Positions 8,701-22,080 are shown, counted from the first letter of the stretch. The stretch is DNA of 64,000 nt from Pterois miles (GCA_947000775.1 CAMQGK010000007.1:37501-101500); one strand, 5' to 3'. Program-made: numbers and translations. Notes: generated by a model not told the origin, from the letters alone.

Positions 8701-11700
8701 ATTCCGCAATTTTAATGTCATGTGTTCTAAAATAGAAGCTGAACATTCTACAATAGTTTCGTTATATGTTCTAAAATAAAAGCTGAACGTTCTGAAATTT
8801 AAACATTATATGTTCTAAAATAGAAGCTGAACATTCTGAAATTTTAACAATGTCTTCTAAAATAGAAGCTTAACATTCCGTAATTGTAACGTTAAGTGTT
8901 CTAAAATACAAGCTGAACATTCGGGAATTGTACGTTGTATGTTCTAAAATAGAAGCTGAACATTCTGGAATTTTTAAGTTTTATGTTCTAAAATAGAAGC
9001 TGAACATTTTGAAATGTTAACGTCGTGTTCTAAAATAGAAGCTGAACATTCTGGAATTGTTACGTTATATGTTCTAAAATAGAAGATGAATATTCCAGAA
9101 TTTTAACGTTATGTGTTCTAAAATAGAAGCTGAACATTCCCAAATTTTAATGTCATGTGTTCTAAAACAAAAGCTGAACATTCTGGAATTGTTATGTAAT
9201 ATGTTCTAAAATAGAAGCTGAACATTCCGGAATTGTAACGTTATATATTCTAAAATAGAAGCTGAACATTCCGGAATTTTAACTTTATGTGTTCCAAAAT
9301 AGAAGCTGAACATTCCACAATTTTAATGTCATGTGTTCTAAAATAGAAGCTGAACATTCTGCAATTGTTTCATTATATGTTCAAAAATAGAAGCTGAACA
9401 TTCTGAAATTTTAACGTTGTCTTCTAAAATAGAAGCTGAACATTCTGGAATTGTTACATTTTATGTTCTGAATTAGATGCTGAACATTCTGGAATTTTAA
9501 TGTCATGTGTTCTAAAATAGAATCTGAACATTCCCTAATTGTAACGTTATATGTTCTAAAACAGAAGCTGAACATACTGGAATTGTCATGTTATATGTTC
9601 TAAAATAGAAGCTGAACATTCCGGAATTTTAACGTTATGTGTTCCAAAATAGAAGCTGAACATTCCGCAATTTTAATGTCATGTGTTCTAAAATAGAAGC
9701 TGAACATTCTGGTATTGTTACGTTATATGTTCTAAAATAGAAGATGAATATTCCGGCATTTTAACGTTATGTGTTCTAAAATAGAAGCTGAACATTCCCG
9801 AATTTTAATATCATGTGTTCTAAAACAGAAGCTGAACATTCTGGAATTGTTATGTAATATGTTCTAAAATAGAAGCTGAACATTCCCTAATTGTAACATT
9901 TTATGTTCCAAAATAGAAGCTGAACATTCCGGAATTTTAACGTTATGTGTTCGAAAATAGAAGCTGAACATTCTGGAATTTTAATGTCATGTGTTCTGAA
10001 ATAGAATCTGAACATTCCGTAATTGTAACGTTAAGTGTTCTAAAATACAAGCTGAATATTCGGGAATTGTATGTTGTATGTTCTAAAATAGAAGCTGAAC
10101 ATTATGGAATTGTACGTTGTATGTTCTAAAATAGAAGCTGAACATTCCGGAATTTTAATGTCATGTGTTCTAAAACAAAAGCTGAACATTCTGGAATTGT
10201 TATGTCATATGTTCTAAAATAGAATCTGAACATTTCGGAATGTTAACATCGTGTTCTAAAACAGAAGCTGAACATTCCGAAATTGTAACGTTATACGTTC
10301 TAAAATAGAAGCTGAACAATCTGAAATTTTAACGTTGTCTTCTAAAATAGAAGCATAACATCAAAGATTTTTAACGTTATATGTTCTAAAATAGAAGCTG
10401 AACATTCTGGAATTGTACGTTGTATTTTCTAAAATAGAAGCTGAACATTCTGGAATTTTAATGACGTGTTCTGAAATAGAATCTGAACATTTCGAAATGT
10501 TAACATCGTGTTCTAAAATGGAAGCTGAACATTCCGGAATTGTAACGTTATATGTTCTAAAATAAAAGCTGAACGTTCTGAAATTTAAACATTATATGTT
10601 CTAAAACAGAAGCTGAACATTCTGAAATTTTAACATTGTCTTCTAAAATAGAAGCTTAACATTCCGGAATTGTTACGTTATAGGTTCTGAAATAGAAGCT
10701 GAACATTCTGGAATTGTTACATTTTCTGTTCTAAAATAGAAGCTGAACATTCTGAAATTTTAACGTTATGTGTTCTAAAATAGAAGCTGAACATTCCCGA
10801 ATTTTAACGTCATATGTTCTAAAAGAGAAGCTGAACATTCTGGAATTGTTACACTATATGTTCTAAAATAAAAGCTGAAAATTCTGGAATTGTGCGTTGT
10901 ATGTTCCAAAATAGAAGCTGAACATTCCTGAATTTTAATTTCATGTGTTCTAAAATAGAAGCTGAACATTCTGCGATTGTTACGTTACATGTTCTAAAAT
11001 AAGAACTGAACATTCTGAAATTTTAATGGTATATGTTCTAAAATAGAAGCTGAATATTCTGGAATTGTTACATTAAATGTTCTAAAATAGAAGCTGAACA
11101 TTCTGGAATTGTACGTTGTATGTTCTAAAATAGAAGCTGAACATTCCGGAATTTTAATGTCATGTGTTCTCAAATAGAATCTGAACATTTCGAAATGTTA
11201 ACATCGTGTTCTAAACTAGAAGCTGAACATTCCAGAATTGTAACGGTATATGTTCCAAAATAGAAGGTGAACATTCTGTAATTGTTACATTAAATGTTTT
11301 AAAATAGAAGCTGAACATTCTGGAATTGTACGTTGTATGTTCTAAAATAGAAGCTGAACATTCCGGAATTTTAATGTCATGTGTTCTCAAATAGAATCTG
11401 AACATTTCGAAATGTTAACATCGTGTTCTAAACTAGAAGCTGAACATTCCAGAATTGTAACGGTATATGTTCCAAAATAGAAGCTGAACATTCCTGAATT
11501 TTAATTTCATGTGTTCTAAAACAGATTCTGAACATTCCCTTATTGTAACGTTATATGTTCTAAAACAGAAACTGAACATTCCGAAATTGTAACGTTGTGT
11601 TCTTAATAACAAAACTGAACATTCCGGAATTTTAACCTCATATGTTCTAAAATAGAAGCTGAACATTCTGGAATTTTTAAAGTATATGTTCTAAAATAGA

Positions 11701-12689
11701 AGCTGAACATTCCGGAATTGTAACGTTATATGTTCCAAAATAGAAGCTGATCATTCCCGACTTTTAATTTCATGTTTTCTGAAATAGAATCTGAACATTC
11801 CCGAATTGTAACGTTGTATGTTCTAAAATAGAAGCTGAATATTCCGGAATTTTAATGTCATGTGTTCTAAAATAGAAGCTGAACATTCTGGAATTCTTTA
11901 CGTTATATGTTCTAAAATAGAAGCTGAACATTTCAGAATTTGAATGTCATGTGTTCTAAAATAGAAGCTGAACATTCTGCAATTGTTACGTTTCATGTTC
12001 TACAACAGAAGCCTAACATTCCGAAATTGTAAGGTTATATGTTCTAAAACAGAAGCTGAACATTCTACAATTGTTACGTTTTATGTTCTAAAACAGAATC
12101 TGAACATTCCGGAATTGTTATGTTTTATGTTCAAAAATAGAAGCTGAACATTCCGAAATTGTAACGTTACATGTTCTAACACAGAAGCTGAACATTACGT
12201 TATATGTTTCAAAATAGAAGCTGAACAATCCGAAATTGTAACGTTATATGTTCTAAAATAGAAGCTGAACAATCCGAAATTGTAACGTTATACGTTCTAA
12301 AACAGAAGCGGAACATTCCAGAATTGTTACGTTATATGTTCTAAAATAGAAGCTGAACATTCCGAAATTGTAACGTTATATGTTTGAAAATAGAAGCTGA
12401 ACAATCCGAAATTGTAACGTTATACGTTCTAAAACAGAAGCAGAACATTCCGGAATTGTTACGTTATATGTTCGAAAATAGAAGCTGAACAATCCGAAAT
12501 TGTAACGTTATATGTTTGAAAATATAAGCTGAACAATCCGAAATTGTAACGTTATACGTTCTAAAACAGAAGCAGAACATTCCGGAATTGTTACGTTATA
12601 TGTTCGAAAACAGAAGCTGAACATTCTGGAATTGTTATGTAATATGTTCTAAAATAGAAGCTGAACATTCTGGATTTGTTACGTTTGAC
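5703..12689 (+). repeat. 44-bp satellite array, first segment
   Basis: Head-to-tail monomers of about 44 bp (some 41-43) built around TGTTCTAAAATAGAAGCTGA and ACATTCYGGAATTKTTACGT. Monomers are diverged from each other, with local duplications, including a 610-bp tandem copy starting near 6728 and 7338. All monomers run in the same direction. Open frames through the array arise because 44 is not a multiple of 3 and stops are sparse. There is no sign of a gene. Confidence 0.97.
6728..7947 (+). repeat. 610-bp tandem duplication within satellite
   Basis: Sequence beginning at GACGCTGAACATTCC near 6728 recurs at 7338 in the same order of monomer variants, including the rare GAACATTCGGGAATTGTACG and GTAACATTAAGTGTTC monomers. 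Each unit is about 14 monomers. Small differences, such as CTTAAC versus TGTAAC near 7010/7620, show some later divergence. The right edge was not fixed precisely. Confidence 0.75.
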
Positions 12690-12830
12690 GCAAGTACTTC
12701 CGGCGCTGTCTGAGGGCAGCTGCCAGCCATAGTTGCTCCGCGTCTGTCCTGTGTTTTTCCTACTTTTTTCTTGTGTATTTACCTTTCTGGCTATTCTTGT
12801 GAATTAAAGTAGCAAGTAATTAGCACAAGG

Positions 12831-13883
12831 ATGTGGCTACGCACATTCTTTTTAGTGTTTATATTGATTTCGGCACTTTTTTCGTGTCGGTCCTCCGTTC
12901 TCGCGGAGCAGACGCCGGGCTCCATTGTTTACAGCAGGGATCAGCTGTTGAGCCTCCGGAAAAGCGGGGCGGCCACTACGAGACCTGAGATCCCCGAGGA
13001 GATCAGGAAGAAATATCGGGGCTGCAGAGGCGGTAGGAGACGATGGCTGAGGAAGAGGAGATACCGTCCGTATCTCCCCTCCATCATCATGGGGAACGTA
13101 AGAGCACTGGGAAATAAAATGGAGGAGTTAACATCACTCACAAGGAGCGACAGCGTGTTTCGGGAGGTATCTGTGATGTGCTTCACTGAAACATGGCTGA
13201 AGGACATCATCCCGGACTCGGTGCTGAGTTTGGCCGGCTTCCAACTTGTGCGGGCGGACCGGAGTTACGACGAGAGCGGCAAAAAGAAAGGAGGGGGGCT
13301 CGCTCTCTACGTGAACAACAAGTGGTGTGACCCCGGACACATTACGGTGAAGGACCGTGTGTGCAGCCCGGACATCGAACTGCTGGCAGTGAGTCTCCGT
13401 CCATATTATTTGCCCAGAGAGTTTTCCCAGGCCATTATTATCATTGTTTACGTTCCTCCTTCCGCTAATGCCTCTTGTGTGGATGACGTCATCAGCTCCG
13501 TTACCGGGGGACTACAGACGCGGCATCCAAATGCATTCATATCCATCTCCGGTGATTTCAATCACGTCACTCTGACAAAAACACTCCCCACCTTCAAACA
13601 GTTTGTGGACTGCCCAACAAGGGAGAATAAAACACTGGACCTGCTGTATGCCAATGTTAAGGAAGCATACAGCTCCATAGCCCTCCCCCCCCTGGGCAGA
13701 TCTGACCACAACCTGGTCCACCTGAAGCCCCTCTATACACCTGAAGTCCAGCGGCAACCAGTGGCCACCAGAACAGTTCGGATCTGGTCCCAGGAGGCTG
13801 AGCAGACTCTCCAGGATTGTTTTGAGGAGACCGACTGGGATGTGCTCTGTAATGCTCACGGGGAGGACATCAATACTCACTGA
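12831..13883 (+). pseudogene. LINE ORF, 5' part: APE-type endonuclease
   Basis: ATG at 12831 opens 350 codons. A hydrophobic start (FFLVFILISALFS) resembling a signal segment is followed by a basic patch (GGRRRWLRKRR), then an exonuclease-endonuclease-phosphatase fold. Visible motifs are CFTETWL (about residue 116), GGLALYV, VYVPPS, GDFNH (about 242) and GRSDHNLV (about 289), as expected of the LINE endonuclease that nicks target DNA. The frame runs into TGA at 13881. The protein continues in the +1 frame (LTDCITDYVSF), so this is the front part of one broken polyprotein. Confidence 0.88.
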
Positions 13884-14990
13884 CTGCATCACAGACTATG
13901 TCAGTTTCTGTATGGACACCATAATCCCCACCAAAACTGTGCACTGTTACCCAAACAACAAACCCTGGGTGACCAAGGACATCAAAGCTTCACTAAACAG
14001 GAAGAAGGCAGCCTTCAGGAGTGGAGACAAGGAGGAGATGAAGAAGGTGCAGATAGAACAGAGGGAGAAAATAAAGGAGGGCAAGGAGTGTTATAGGAGG
14101 AAGTTGGAGAGTAAACTCCAACAAAAGAACATGAGGGAGGTGTGGAGTGGCCTCAGAACCATCACTGGCCATGGGACAAAGACGGATCGGGGGATGGTGG
14201 GAGACCTGGATGAGGCCAATGAGCTGAACCTGTTTTTCAACAGGTTTGATGAGATGGCCTCTGCCCACTCACCCCCCTGCTCCCCTAACGACACCCCATC
14301 CCCTGCTGCTCTCCCTCCTCCTCCTTCACTGCAGCATTCTCTGCCCTCTACTTCGACACCTCCACCTCACCATCTCCCCACAACACCAGCAGCTGCTCCT
14401 GTTCACTCTTCTCATCCCCCGTCAGGACCCTTCACCATCACTGCTGAAGAGGTGAGAAGAGAGTTCAGCAGACTAAGACCTGGCAAAGCTGCAGGTCCCG
14501 ACGGCATCAGCCCCAGAGTGCTTAAGGGCTGTGCTACCCAGCTGTGCGCAGTTTTCAGGCACATCTTCAACCTGAGCCTGAGTCTGATGGTTGTCCCCTC
14601 TATGTGGAAAACATCCTGCCTTGTTCCTGTCCCCAAGAAAAAGCATCCAAACACCCACAGTGACTACAGACCAGTGGCTCTGACTTCTCATGTGATGAAG
14701 TCAATGGAACGTCTGGTTCTGAAGCACCTACGCTCCCTGACTGGACCATCACTGGACCCCCTGCAGTTTGCCTATCAGCCTCGCATTGGAGTGGAAGACG
14801 CCGTCCTCTTTCTGCTGAACAGGGCTTGTACTCATCTGGTGGAGGCAGGCAGCAGTGTGAGAGTCATGTTTTTTGACTTCTCCAGTGCTTTCAACAGCGT
14901 CCGACCCGCCCTCCTGAGGACCAAGCTTCTGGACATGCAGGTGGATGCTCCACTAGTGGCCTGGATCACTAACTATCTCACATCGGCCAC
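13874..14990 (+). pseudogene. LINE ORF, middle part: linker and RT fingers/palm
   Basis: Continuation of the LINE protein after the first frameshift. A basic Lys/Arg/Glu-rich stretch is followed by a Pro/Ser/Thr-rich linker (about 14260-14420). Reverse transcriptase motifs follow: GKAAGPDGI near 14480, PVPKKK, DYRPVALTS near 14665, and motif A FFDFSSAFNSV near 14872 with the catalytic Asp. The frame is lost near 14983, where one base appears missing in TCACATCGGCCACAG. Downstream, the frame continues in the next phase with RLQNVTSDT. Confidence 0.88.
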
Positions 14991-15883
14991 AGTATGTGAG
15001 GCTGCAGAATGTCACGTCGGACACCATAGTGAGCAGCACGGGGGTCCCTCAGGGGACAGTCTTGTCTCCTTTCCTCTTCACGCTCTTCACCTCGGACTTC
15101 AGACACAGCTCACCTTCCTGCCATCTGCAGAAGTTTTCAGACGACTCTGCCATAGTGGGCTGTATCAACAGAGATCAGGAGGCTGAGTACAGAGGAGTTG
15201 TGGACAGGTTTGTGGGATGGTGTGACCTAAATCATCTCCAGCTCAACATTACAAAAACCAAAGAGCTGGTTTTTGACTTTAGAAAACACAGGACCACTCT
15301 TAACCCAGTCAGCATCAGGGGCACAGAGGTGGACATCGTGGAGGATTACAAATACCTTGGTGTCCACCTCGACAATAAAATGGACTGGACAAAAAACTCA
15401 CAAGATCTGTACAAGAAGGGTCTGAGTCGACTGTATCTACTCAGGAGACTCAGATCCTTTAATGTCTGCAGAACCATGCTACAGACGTTCTATCACTCGG
15501 TGGTGGCCAGTGTCATCTTCTACGCTGTAGTGTGCTGGGGCAGCAGGGTGAAGGTAGCCGACGCCGACAGACTCAGCAAGCTCATCAGGAAGGCGGGTTC
15601 TGTCCTGGGAGTGGAACTAGAGTCTTTGGCGGAGGTGTCGGAGAAGAGGATGCTGAGGAAGCTACTCAGTATCAGAGACAACACCTCTCATCCCCTGCAT
15701 GCCACTCTGGAGTCCTACCAGAGCACCTTCAGCCGTAGACTGAGACCACCGAGATGCTCAACAGAGCGTCACAGGAGGTCTTTTCTCCCTGTGGCCATCA
15801 GACTCCTCCCCTTTCTGCTGGACGGACAGTTGACAATACTGGACTTTATGAACACCAGCATCAGTGCAATAATACGGCTTTAA
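14991..15883 (+). pseudogene. LINE ORF, 3' part: RT palm/thumb and C-terminus
   Basis: After the second frameshift the RT resumes with motif B STGVPQGTVLSP and motif C FSDDSAIVG, a variant of the usual FADD that keeps both Asp. Then come LNITKTKELVFDFR and YLGVHLDNKMDW. The thumb and C-terminal region end at TAA 15881-15883. The tail (RRSFLPVAIRLLP) is typical of fish LINEs of this group. Apart from the shifts there are no internal stops, so the insertion is fairly young. Confidence 0.88.
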
Positions 15884-16288
15884 TATCATCATCTTTTCTA
15901 CTATCATATGCAATAATACGGCTTTCATATTACCACCTTTATTTATTTATTTCATGTGCAATAACACCATTACTGTCATCAGTTTTTATTGGCATGTGCA
16001 GTACTTCACATATGGTAATGCTGTTCAATTAACACTACATTACTGATGTTATCTGTGCAATATGGTTATTTTTCAGTTATTTGATTTCTCACTATTGATG
16101 AGAAAAGTACTTTTCCCCTCCTATTTGTACTTATCAATCCTCAGTTCTTATCTCTTTTTTTAAACTTGTTTCTCTATACACTGTGTGATGTTAATTGTGT
16201 TGCGTTTTGTACTTTTTGTAAATACTGAGCATCTATGGCACAACAATTTCCTTCGGGATGAATAAAGTTCAATCTTATCTTATCTTAT
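15884..16288 (+). other. LINE 3' UTR, polyadenylation signal and (CTTAT)n tail
   Basis: About 400 bp of AT-rich non-coding sequence. GCAATAATACGGCTT occurs twice (around 15866 and 15910). CTTCGGGATGAATAAAG precedes the short CTTAT repeat at about 16273-16288. The same TTATCTT ending occurs on the small insertion at 30900-30950, so both ends probably come from related LINEs. Confidence 0.8.
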
Positions 16289-19200
16289 CTCTTAAAACAG
16301 AAGCAGAACATTCCGGAATTGTTACGTTATATGTTCGAAAACAGAAGCTGAACATTCCGAAATTGTAACGTTATATGTTTGAAAATAGAGGCTGAACAAT
16401 CAAAAATTGTAACGTTATACGTTCTAAAACAGAAGCAGAACATTCTGGAATTGTTATGTAATATGTTCTAAAATAGAAGCTGAACATTCTGGAATTGTTA
16501 CATTATATGATCTAAAATAGAAGCTGAACATTCCAGAATTTTAACGTCATATGTTCTAAAAGAGAAGCTGAACATTCCGGAATTGTAACGTTATATGTTC
16601 CAAAATAGAAGGTGAACATTCCTGAATTTCAATGTCATGTGTTCTAAAGTAGAATCTGAACATTCCTAAATTTTAATGTCATATGCTCCAAAACAGAAGC
16701 TGAACATTCTGGAATTGTTAAGTTTTATGTTCTGAAATAGAAGCTGAACATTCCGAAACTGTAACGTTACATGTTCTAAAACAGAAGCTGAACATTCCGG
16801 AATTGGTCCGTTATATGTTCTAAAATAGAGGCTGAACATTCCGGCATTGTCACATTTTATGTTATAAAATAGAAGCTGAAGATTCCGCAATTTTAATGTC
16901 GTGTTCTAAAATAGAATCTGAACATTCCATAATTGTAACGTTTTATTTTCTAAAAGAGAAGCTGAACATTCTGGAATTGTTACATTATATGTTCTAAAAT
17001 AGAAGCTGAACATTTCAGAATTTTAATGTCATGCGTTCTAAAATAGAATCTGAACATTTCGAAATCTTAACATTGTGTTCTAAAATAGAAGCTGAATATT
17101 CCGGAATTGTAACGTTGTATGTTCTAAAATAGAAGCTGAATATTCCGGAATTGTAACGTTATATGTTCTACAATAAAAGCTGAACATTCCCGAATTTTAA
17201 TGTCATATGCTCCAAAACAGAAGCTGAACATTCTGGAATTGTTAAGTTATATGTTCTGAAATAGAAGCTGAACATTCCGAAACTGTAATGTTATATGTTC
17301 TAAAACAGAAGCTATACATTCCGGAGTTGTTCCGTTATATGTTCAAAAACAGAGGCTGAACATTCCGGAATTGTTACATTTTATGTTATAAAATAGAAGC
17401 TGAACATTCTGGAATTGTACGTTGTATGTTCTAAAATAGAAGCTGAACATTCCGGAATTTTAATGTCATGTGTTCTAAAATAGAAGCTGAACATTCTGGA
17501 ATTTTTACGTTTTATGTTCTAAAATAGAAGCTGAACATTTCAGAATTTTAATGTCATGTGTTCTAAAATAGAAGATGAATATTCCGGAATTTTAACGTTA
17601 TATGTTCTAAAATAGAAGCTGAACATTCCGGAATTTTAACGTTATGTGTTCCAAAATAGAAGCTGAACATTCCGCAATTTTAATGTCATGTGTTCTAAAA
17701 TAGAATCTGAAAATTTCGAAATGTTAACATCGTGTTCAAAAATAGAAGCTGAACATTCCGGAATTGTAACGTTATATGTTCTAAAATAGAAGCTGAACAT
17801 TCTGAAATTTTAACGTTGTCTTCTAAAATAGAAGCTTAACATTCCGGAATTGTTACATTATATGTTCTGAAATAGAAGCTGAACATTCTGGAATTGTTAC
17901 GTTTTATGTTCTAAAATAGAAGCTGAACATTCTGAAATTTTAACGTTGTCTTCTAAAATAGAAGCTTAACATTCCAGAATTTTAACGTTATATGTTCTAA
18001 AATAGAAGCTGAACATTCTGGAATTGTTACGTTATATGTTCTAAAATAGACGCTGAACATTCCGAAATTTTAACGTCATGTTCTAAAATAGAAGCTGAAC
18101 ATTCCGAAATTGTAACGTTGTGTTCTTAATAATAAAACTGAACATTCCGGAATTTTAACGCCATATGTTCTAAAACAGAAGCTGAACATTCTGGAATTGT
18201 TACGTTATATGTTTTAAAATAGAAGCTGAACATTCCGGAATTTTAACGTTATGTGTTCCAAAATAGAAGATGAACATTCCAGAATTTTAACGTCATATGT
18301 TCTAAAATAGAAGCTGAACATTCTGGAGTTGTGAATGTATATGTTCTAAAATAGAAGCTGAACATTCCTGAATTTCAATGTCATGTGTTCTAATGTAGAA
18401 TCTGAACATTCCCTAATTGTAACGTTTTATGTTCTAAAACAGAAGCTGAAAATTCTGGAATTGTTACGTTATATGTTCTAAAATAGAAGCTGAACATTCC
18501 GGAATTTTAACGTTATGTGTTCCAAAATAGAAGATGAACATTCCAGAATTTTAACGTCATATGTTCTAAAATAGAAGCTGAACATTCTGGAGTTGTGAAT
18601 GTATATGTTCTAAAATAGAAGCTGAACATTCCTGAATTTCAATGTCATGTGTTCTAATGTAGAATCTGAACATTCCCTAATTGTAAAATTTTATGTTCTA
18701 AAACAGAAGCTGAACATTCTGGAATTGTTACGTTATATGTTCTAAAATAGAAGCTGAACATTCCGGAATTTTAACGTTATGTGTTGCAAAATAGAAGATG
18801 AACATTCCAGAATTTTAACGTCATATGTTCTAAAATAGAAGCTGAACATTCTGGAATTGTTACGTTATATGTTCTAAAATAGAAGCTGAACATTCTTGAA
18901 TTGTAAGTTGTATGTTCTAAAATAGAAGCTGAACATTCCGGAATTTTAATGTCATATGTTCTAAATTAGAAGCTGACCATTCCGGAATTTTGAAGTAATG
19001 TGTTCTAAAATAAAAGCTGAACATTCTGGATTTGTTAAGTTATATGTTCTAAAATAGAAGCTGAACGTTCTGGATTTGTTAAGCTATATGTTCTAAAATA
19101 GAAGCTGAACTTCCCGATATTGTAATGTTATATGTTCTAAAATAGAAGCTGAACATTCTGGAATTGTTACATTATATGTTCTAAAATAGAAGCTGAACTT

Positions 19201-21467
19201 ACCGGAATTGTAACGTTATATGTTCTAAAATAGACGCTGAACATTCCAAAATTTTAACGTCATGTTCTAAAATAGAAGCTGAACATTCCGAAATTGTAAC
19301 GTTATATGTTATAAAATAGAAGCTCAACATTCTGGAATTGTTACGTTATATGTTCTAAAATAGAAGCTGAACATTCTGGAATTGTAAATTGTATGTTCTA
19401 AAATAGAAGCTGAACTTTCCGATATTGTAATGTTATATGTTCTAAAATAGAAGCTGAACATTCTGGAATTGTTACATTATATGTTCTAAAATAGAAGCTG
19501 AACTTACCGGAATTGTAACGTTATATGTTCTAAATTAGAAGCTGAACATTCTGGAATTGTTACGTTTTATGTTCTAAAACAGAAGCTGAATATTCCGAAA
19601 TTGTAACGTTACATGTTCTAATACAGAAGCTGAACATTCCAAAATTGTAACGTTATATGATCTAAAATAGGAGCTGAACATTCTTGAATTGTTACGTTAT
19701 ATGTTCTCAAATAGAAGCTGAACATTCCGGAATTTTGACGTAATGTGTTCTAAAATAAAAGCTGAACATTCTGGATTTGTTAAGTTATATGTTGTAAAAT
19801 AGAAGCTGAACATTCTGGATTTGTTAAATTATATGTTCTAAATTAGAAGCTGAACATTCTGTAATTGTTACGTTATATGTTCTAAAACAGAAGCTGAACA
19901 TTCTGGAATTGTAAGTTGTATGTTCTAAAATAGAAGCTGAACATTCCGGAATTTTAATGTCATATGTTCTAAATTAGAAGCTGAACATTCTAGAATTGTT
20001 ACGTTTGACATTCTAAAACAGAAGCTGAACATTCCGAAATTGTAACGTTATATAGTTTTAACACAAAAGAGGAACATTCCAGAATTGTTACGTTATATGT
20101 TTTAAAATAGAAGCTGAACATTCTGGAATTTTAGCTTTGTGTTCTAAAGTACAAAACTGAACATTCCGGAATTGTAACGCTATATATTCCAAAATAGAAG
20201 CTGAACATTCCGAAATTTTAACGTCATGTTCTAGAATAGAAGCTGAACATTCCAGAATTTTAACTTTATGTGTTCTAAAATAGAAGCTGAACATTCTGGA
20301 ATTTTTACGTTACATGTTCTAAAATAGAACCTGAACGTTTCAGAATTTTGATGTCGTGTTCTAAAATAGAATCTGAACATTTCGAAATGTTAACGTCGTG
20401 TTCTAAAATAGAAGCCGAACATTCTGGAATTGTTACGTTATATGTTCTAAAATAGAAGCCGAACATTCTGGAATTGTTACGTTATATGTTCTAAAAAAGA
20501 AGCTGAACATTCCTGAATTTTAACGTTATGTGTTCTAAAATAGACGCTGAACATTCTGGTATTTCAACGTCTTGTTCTAAAGAACAAAAATGAACATTCC
20601 GGAATTGTAAAGTTATATATTCCCAAATCGAAGCTGAACATTCCGAAATTTTAACGTCATGTTCTAAAATAGAAGCTGAACAATCCGGAAATTTAACGTT
20701 ATGTGTTCTAAAATAGAAGCTGAACATTACGAAACTGTAACGTTGTATGTTATAAAATAGAAACTGAACATTCCGAAACTGTAACATTGTATGTTCTAAA
20801 ACAGAAGGTGAACATTCCGAAATTGTAACGTTATGTGTTCTAAAATACAAGCTGAACATTCGGGAATTGTTACGTTCTATGTTCAAAAATAGAAGCTGAA
20901 CATTCCAGAATTGTAAAGTTTTATGTTTTAAAATAGAAGTTGAACATTCCGAAATTGTAATGTTGTGTTCTTAATAATAAAGCTGAACATTCCGAAATTT
21001 TAACAATATATGTTCTAAAAAAGAAGCTGAACATTCTGGAATTGTTAAAGTATATGTTCTAAAATAGAAGCTGAACATTCCTGAATTTCAATGTCATATG
21101 TTCTAATGTAGAATCTAAACATTCCCTAATTGTAACGTTATATGTTCTAAAAGAGAAGCTGAACATTCTGGAATTGTTACATTATATGTTCTAAAATAGA
21201 AGCTGAACATTCCGGAATTTTAACGTTATGTGTTCTAAAATAGAACCTGAACATTCCGAAACTGTGACGTTATATGTTCTAAAATAGAAGCTGAACATTC
21301 CTGAATTTCAATGTCATGTGTTCTAATGTAGAATCTAAACATTCCCTGATTGTAACGTTATATGTTCTAAAATAGAAGCTGAACATTCTGAAATTCTAAC
21401 GTTATATTTTCTAAAATAAAAGCTGAACATTCCGGAATTTTAACGTTATGTGTTCCAAAATAGAAGC
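16289..21467 (+). repeat. 44-bp satellite array, second segment
   Basis: Same satellite and orientation as the first segment, with strongly mixed monomer variants. Near 18255-18830 a 264-bp block (six monomers) occurs three times in a row: the AAGATGAACATTCC landmark is at 18267, 18531 and 18795. At 20100-20900 monomers are more diverged. No gene seen. Confidence 0.97.
18240..18900 (+). repeat. 264-bp tandem repeat (six monomers, three copies)
   Basis: The monomer run marked by GAAGATGAACATTCCAG, GGAGTTGTGAATG and TAATGTAGAATCTG repeats with period 264 bp = 6 x 44. The third copy diverges after about 18840. This is a short-range higher-order unit confined to this segment. Confidence 0.75.
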
Positions 21468-22080
21468 TGACCCTGAGGTTGTATTAGCATCTGATCCTGT
21501 TTAGAGTATGTTCTACAAAGTCTTCTGTGGTAGATCTCTTCTTTTCTTGTTGTCCTCTGGTGTGTGTGTGTGTGTTGAGCTGCAGGTGAGCTGGTGTGGG
21601 TGGCTGATTACAGGTAGGCGTCGGGGCCTGATCCATGGAGCTGATTGGTTTCCAGTCTCCAGCCACAGATATAAAAAGCCGGGTTCCTTCTGTCCAAGGG
21701 CGCTCTCCTTCCTCAACACACCACCAAAACTACCAGCATTTGTTAACTTTGTGAGATACTTCCGTTTGTAATAGTAAAACCTGTCCAACCCAGTAGGGGT
21801 AGGTGGCACCTTTTATTTAAATCAGTTTTCTCCTGTTTTGGCTATAGGAGTTAGGGCTGAGTTTTGTCCTTTGTTTTCTTATGTTCAAGTAGAGCAGTTT
21901 AGGGTTTCTAGCTTTTTTTGGTTGTTATTTTTGCCTTTGCCTACCCTGATGTTCGCTCTCTGAATAAACCTTTTAGAAGGGCTGTAAATCCCTTGTTGCT
22001 GGTGGTTTTTGGGGAGTTTTGGGAAAGGGGAGCCTCATTATTCTTGTTGCACCAGGTTTCCCCTAGGCAGGGTTGTAACA
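21468..22080. mobile_element. Probable solo LTR interrupting the satellite
   Basis: About 613 bp of unrelated sequence between satellite monomers, bounded by TG (21468) and CA (22080). It has a TATAAAAAG box at about 21670, a (GT)n stretch near 21560, and AATAAA at 21963-21968 followed by T/G-rich sequence. Promoter plus polyadenylation signal in this order, with no ORF of note, fits one LTR left after recombination of a retrotransposon, sense on +. No clean target-site duplication was visible; the satellite phase changes by about 20 bp across it. Some other mobile element is possible. Confidence 0.5.

Larger units (their letters stand above)
12690..16288 (+). mobile_element. LINE (CR1/L2/Rex1-like), near full length, frameshifted
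   Basis: A 3.6-kb non-LTR retrotransposon interrupts the satellite. GC content jumps at about 12690 (after GTTTGACG) and the satellite resumes at about 16289. The order is a short 5' leader, endonuclease, reverse transcriptase, AT-rich 3' UTR, AATAAA at 16261-16266 and a (CTTAT)n tail. The reading frame is broken twice (near 13873 and 14983). I found no clear target-site duplication, as is common for this group. The exact clade is not resolved by eye. Confidence 0.9.

Noticed and set aside
12690..16288. Target-site duplication around the LINE
   Set aside because: GTTTGACG on the left is not repeated on the right, where the satellite resumes at TTAAAACAG. Satellite self-similarity makes any short match meaningless.
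21508..21809. Small ORFs in the 21.5-22.1 kb insert
   Set aside because: Short, overlapping on both strands, no recognisable domain. They run across a (GT)n stretch and the TATA region of the probable LTR.
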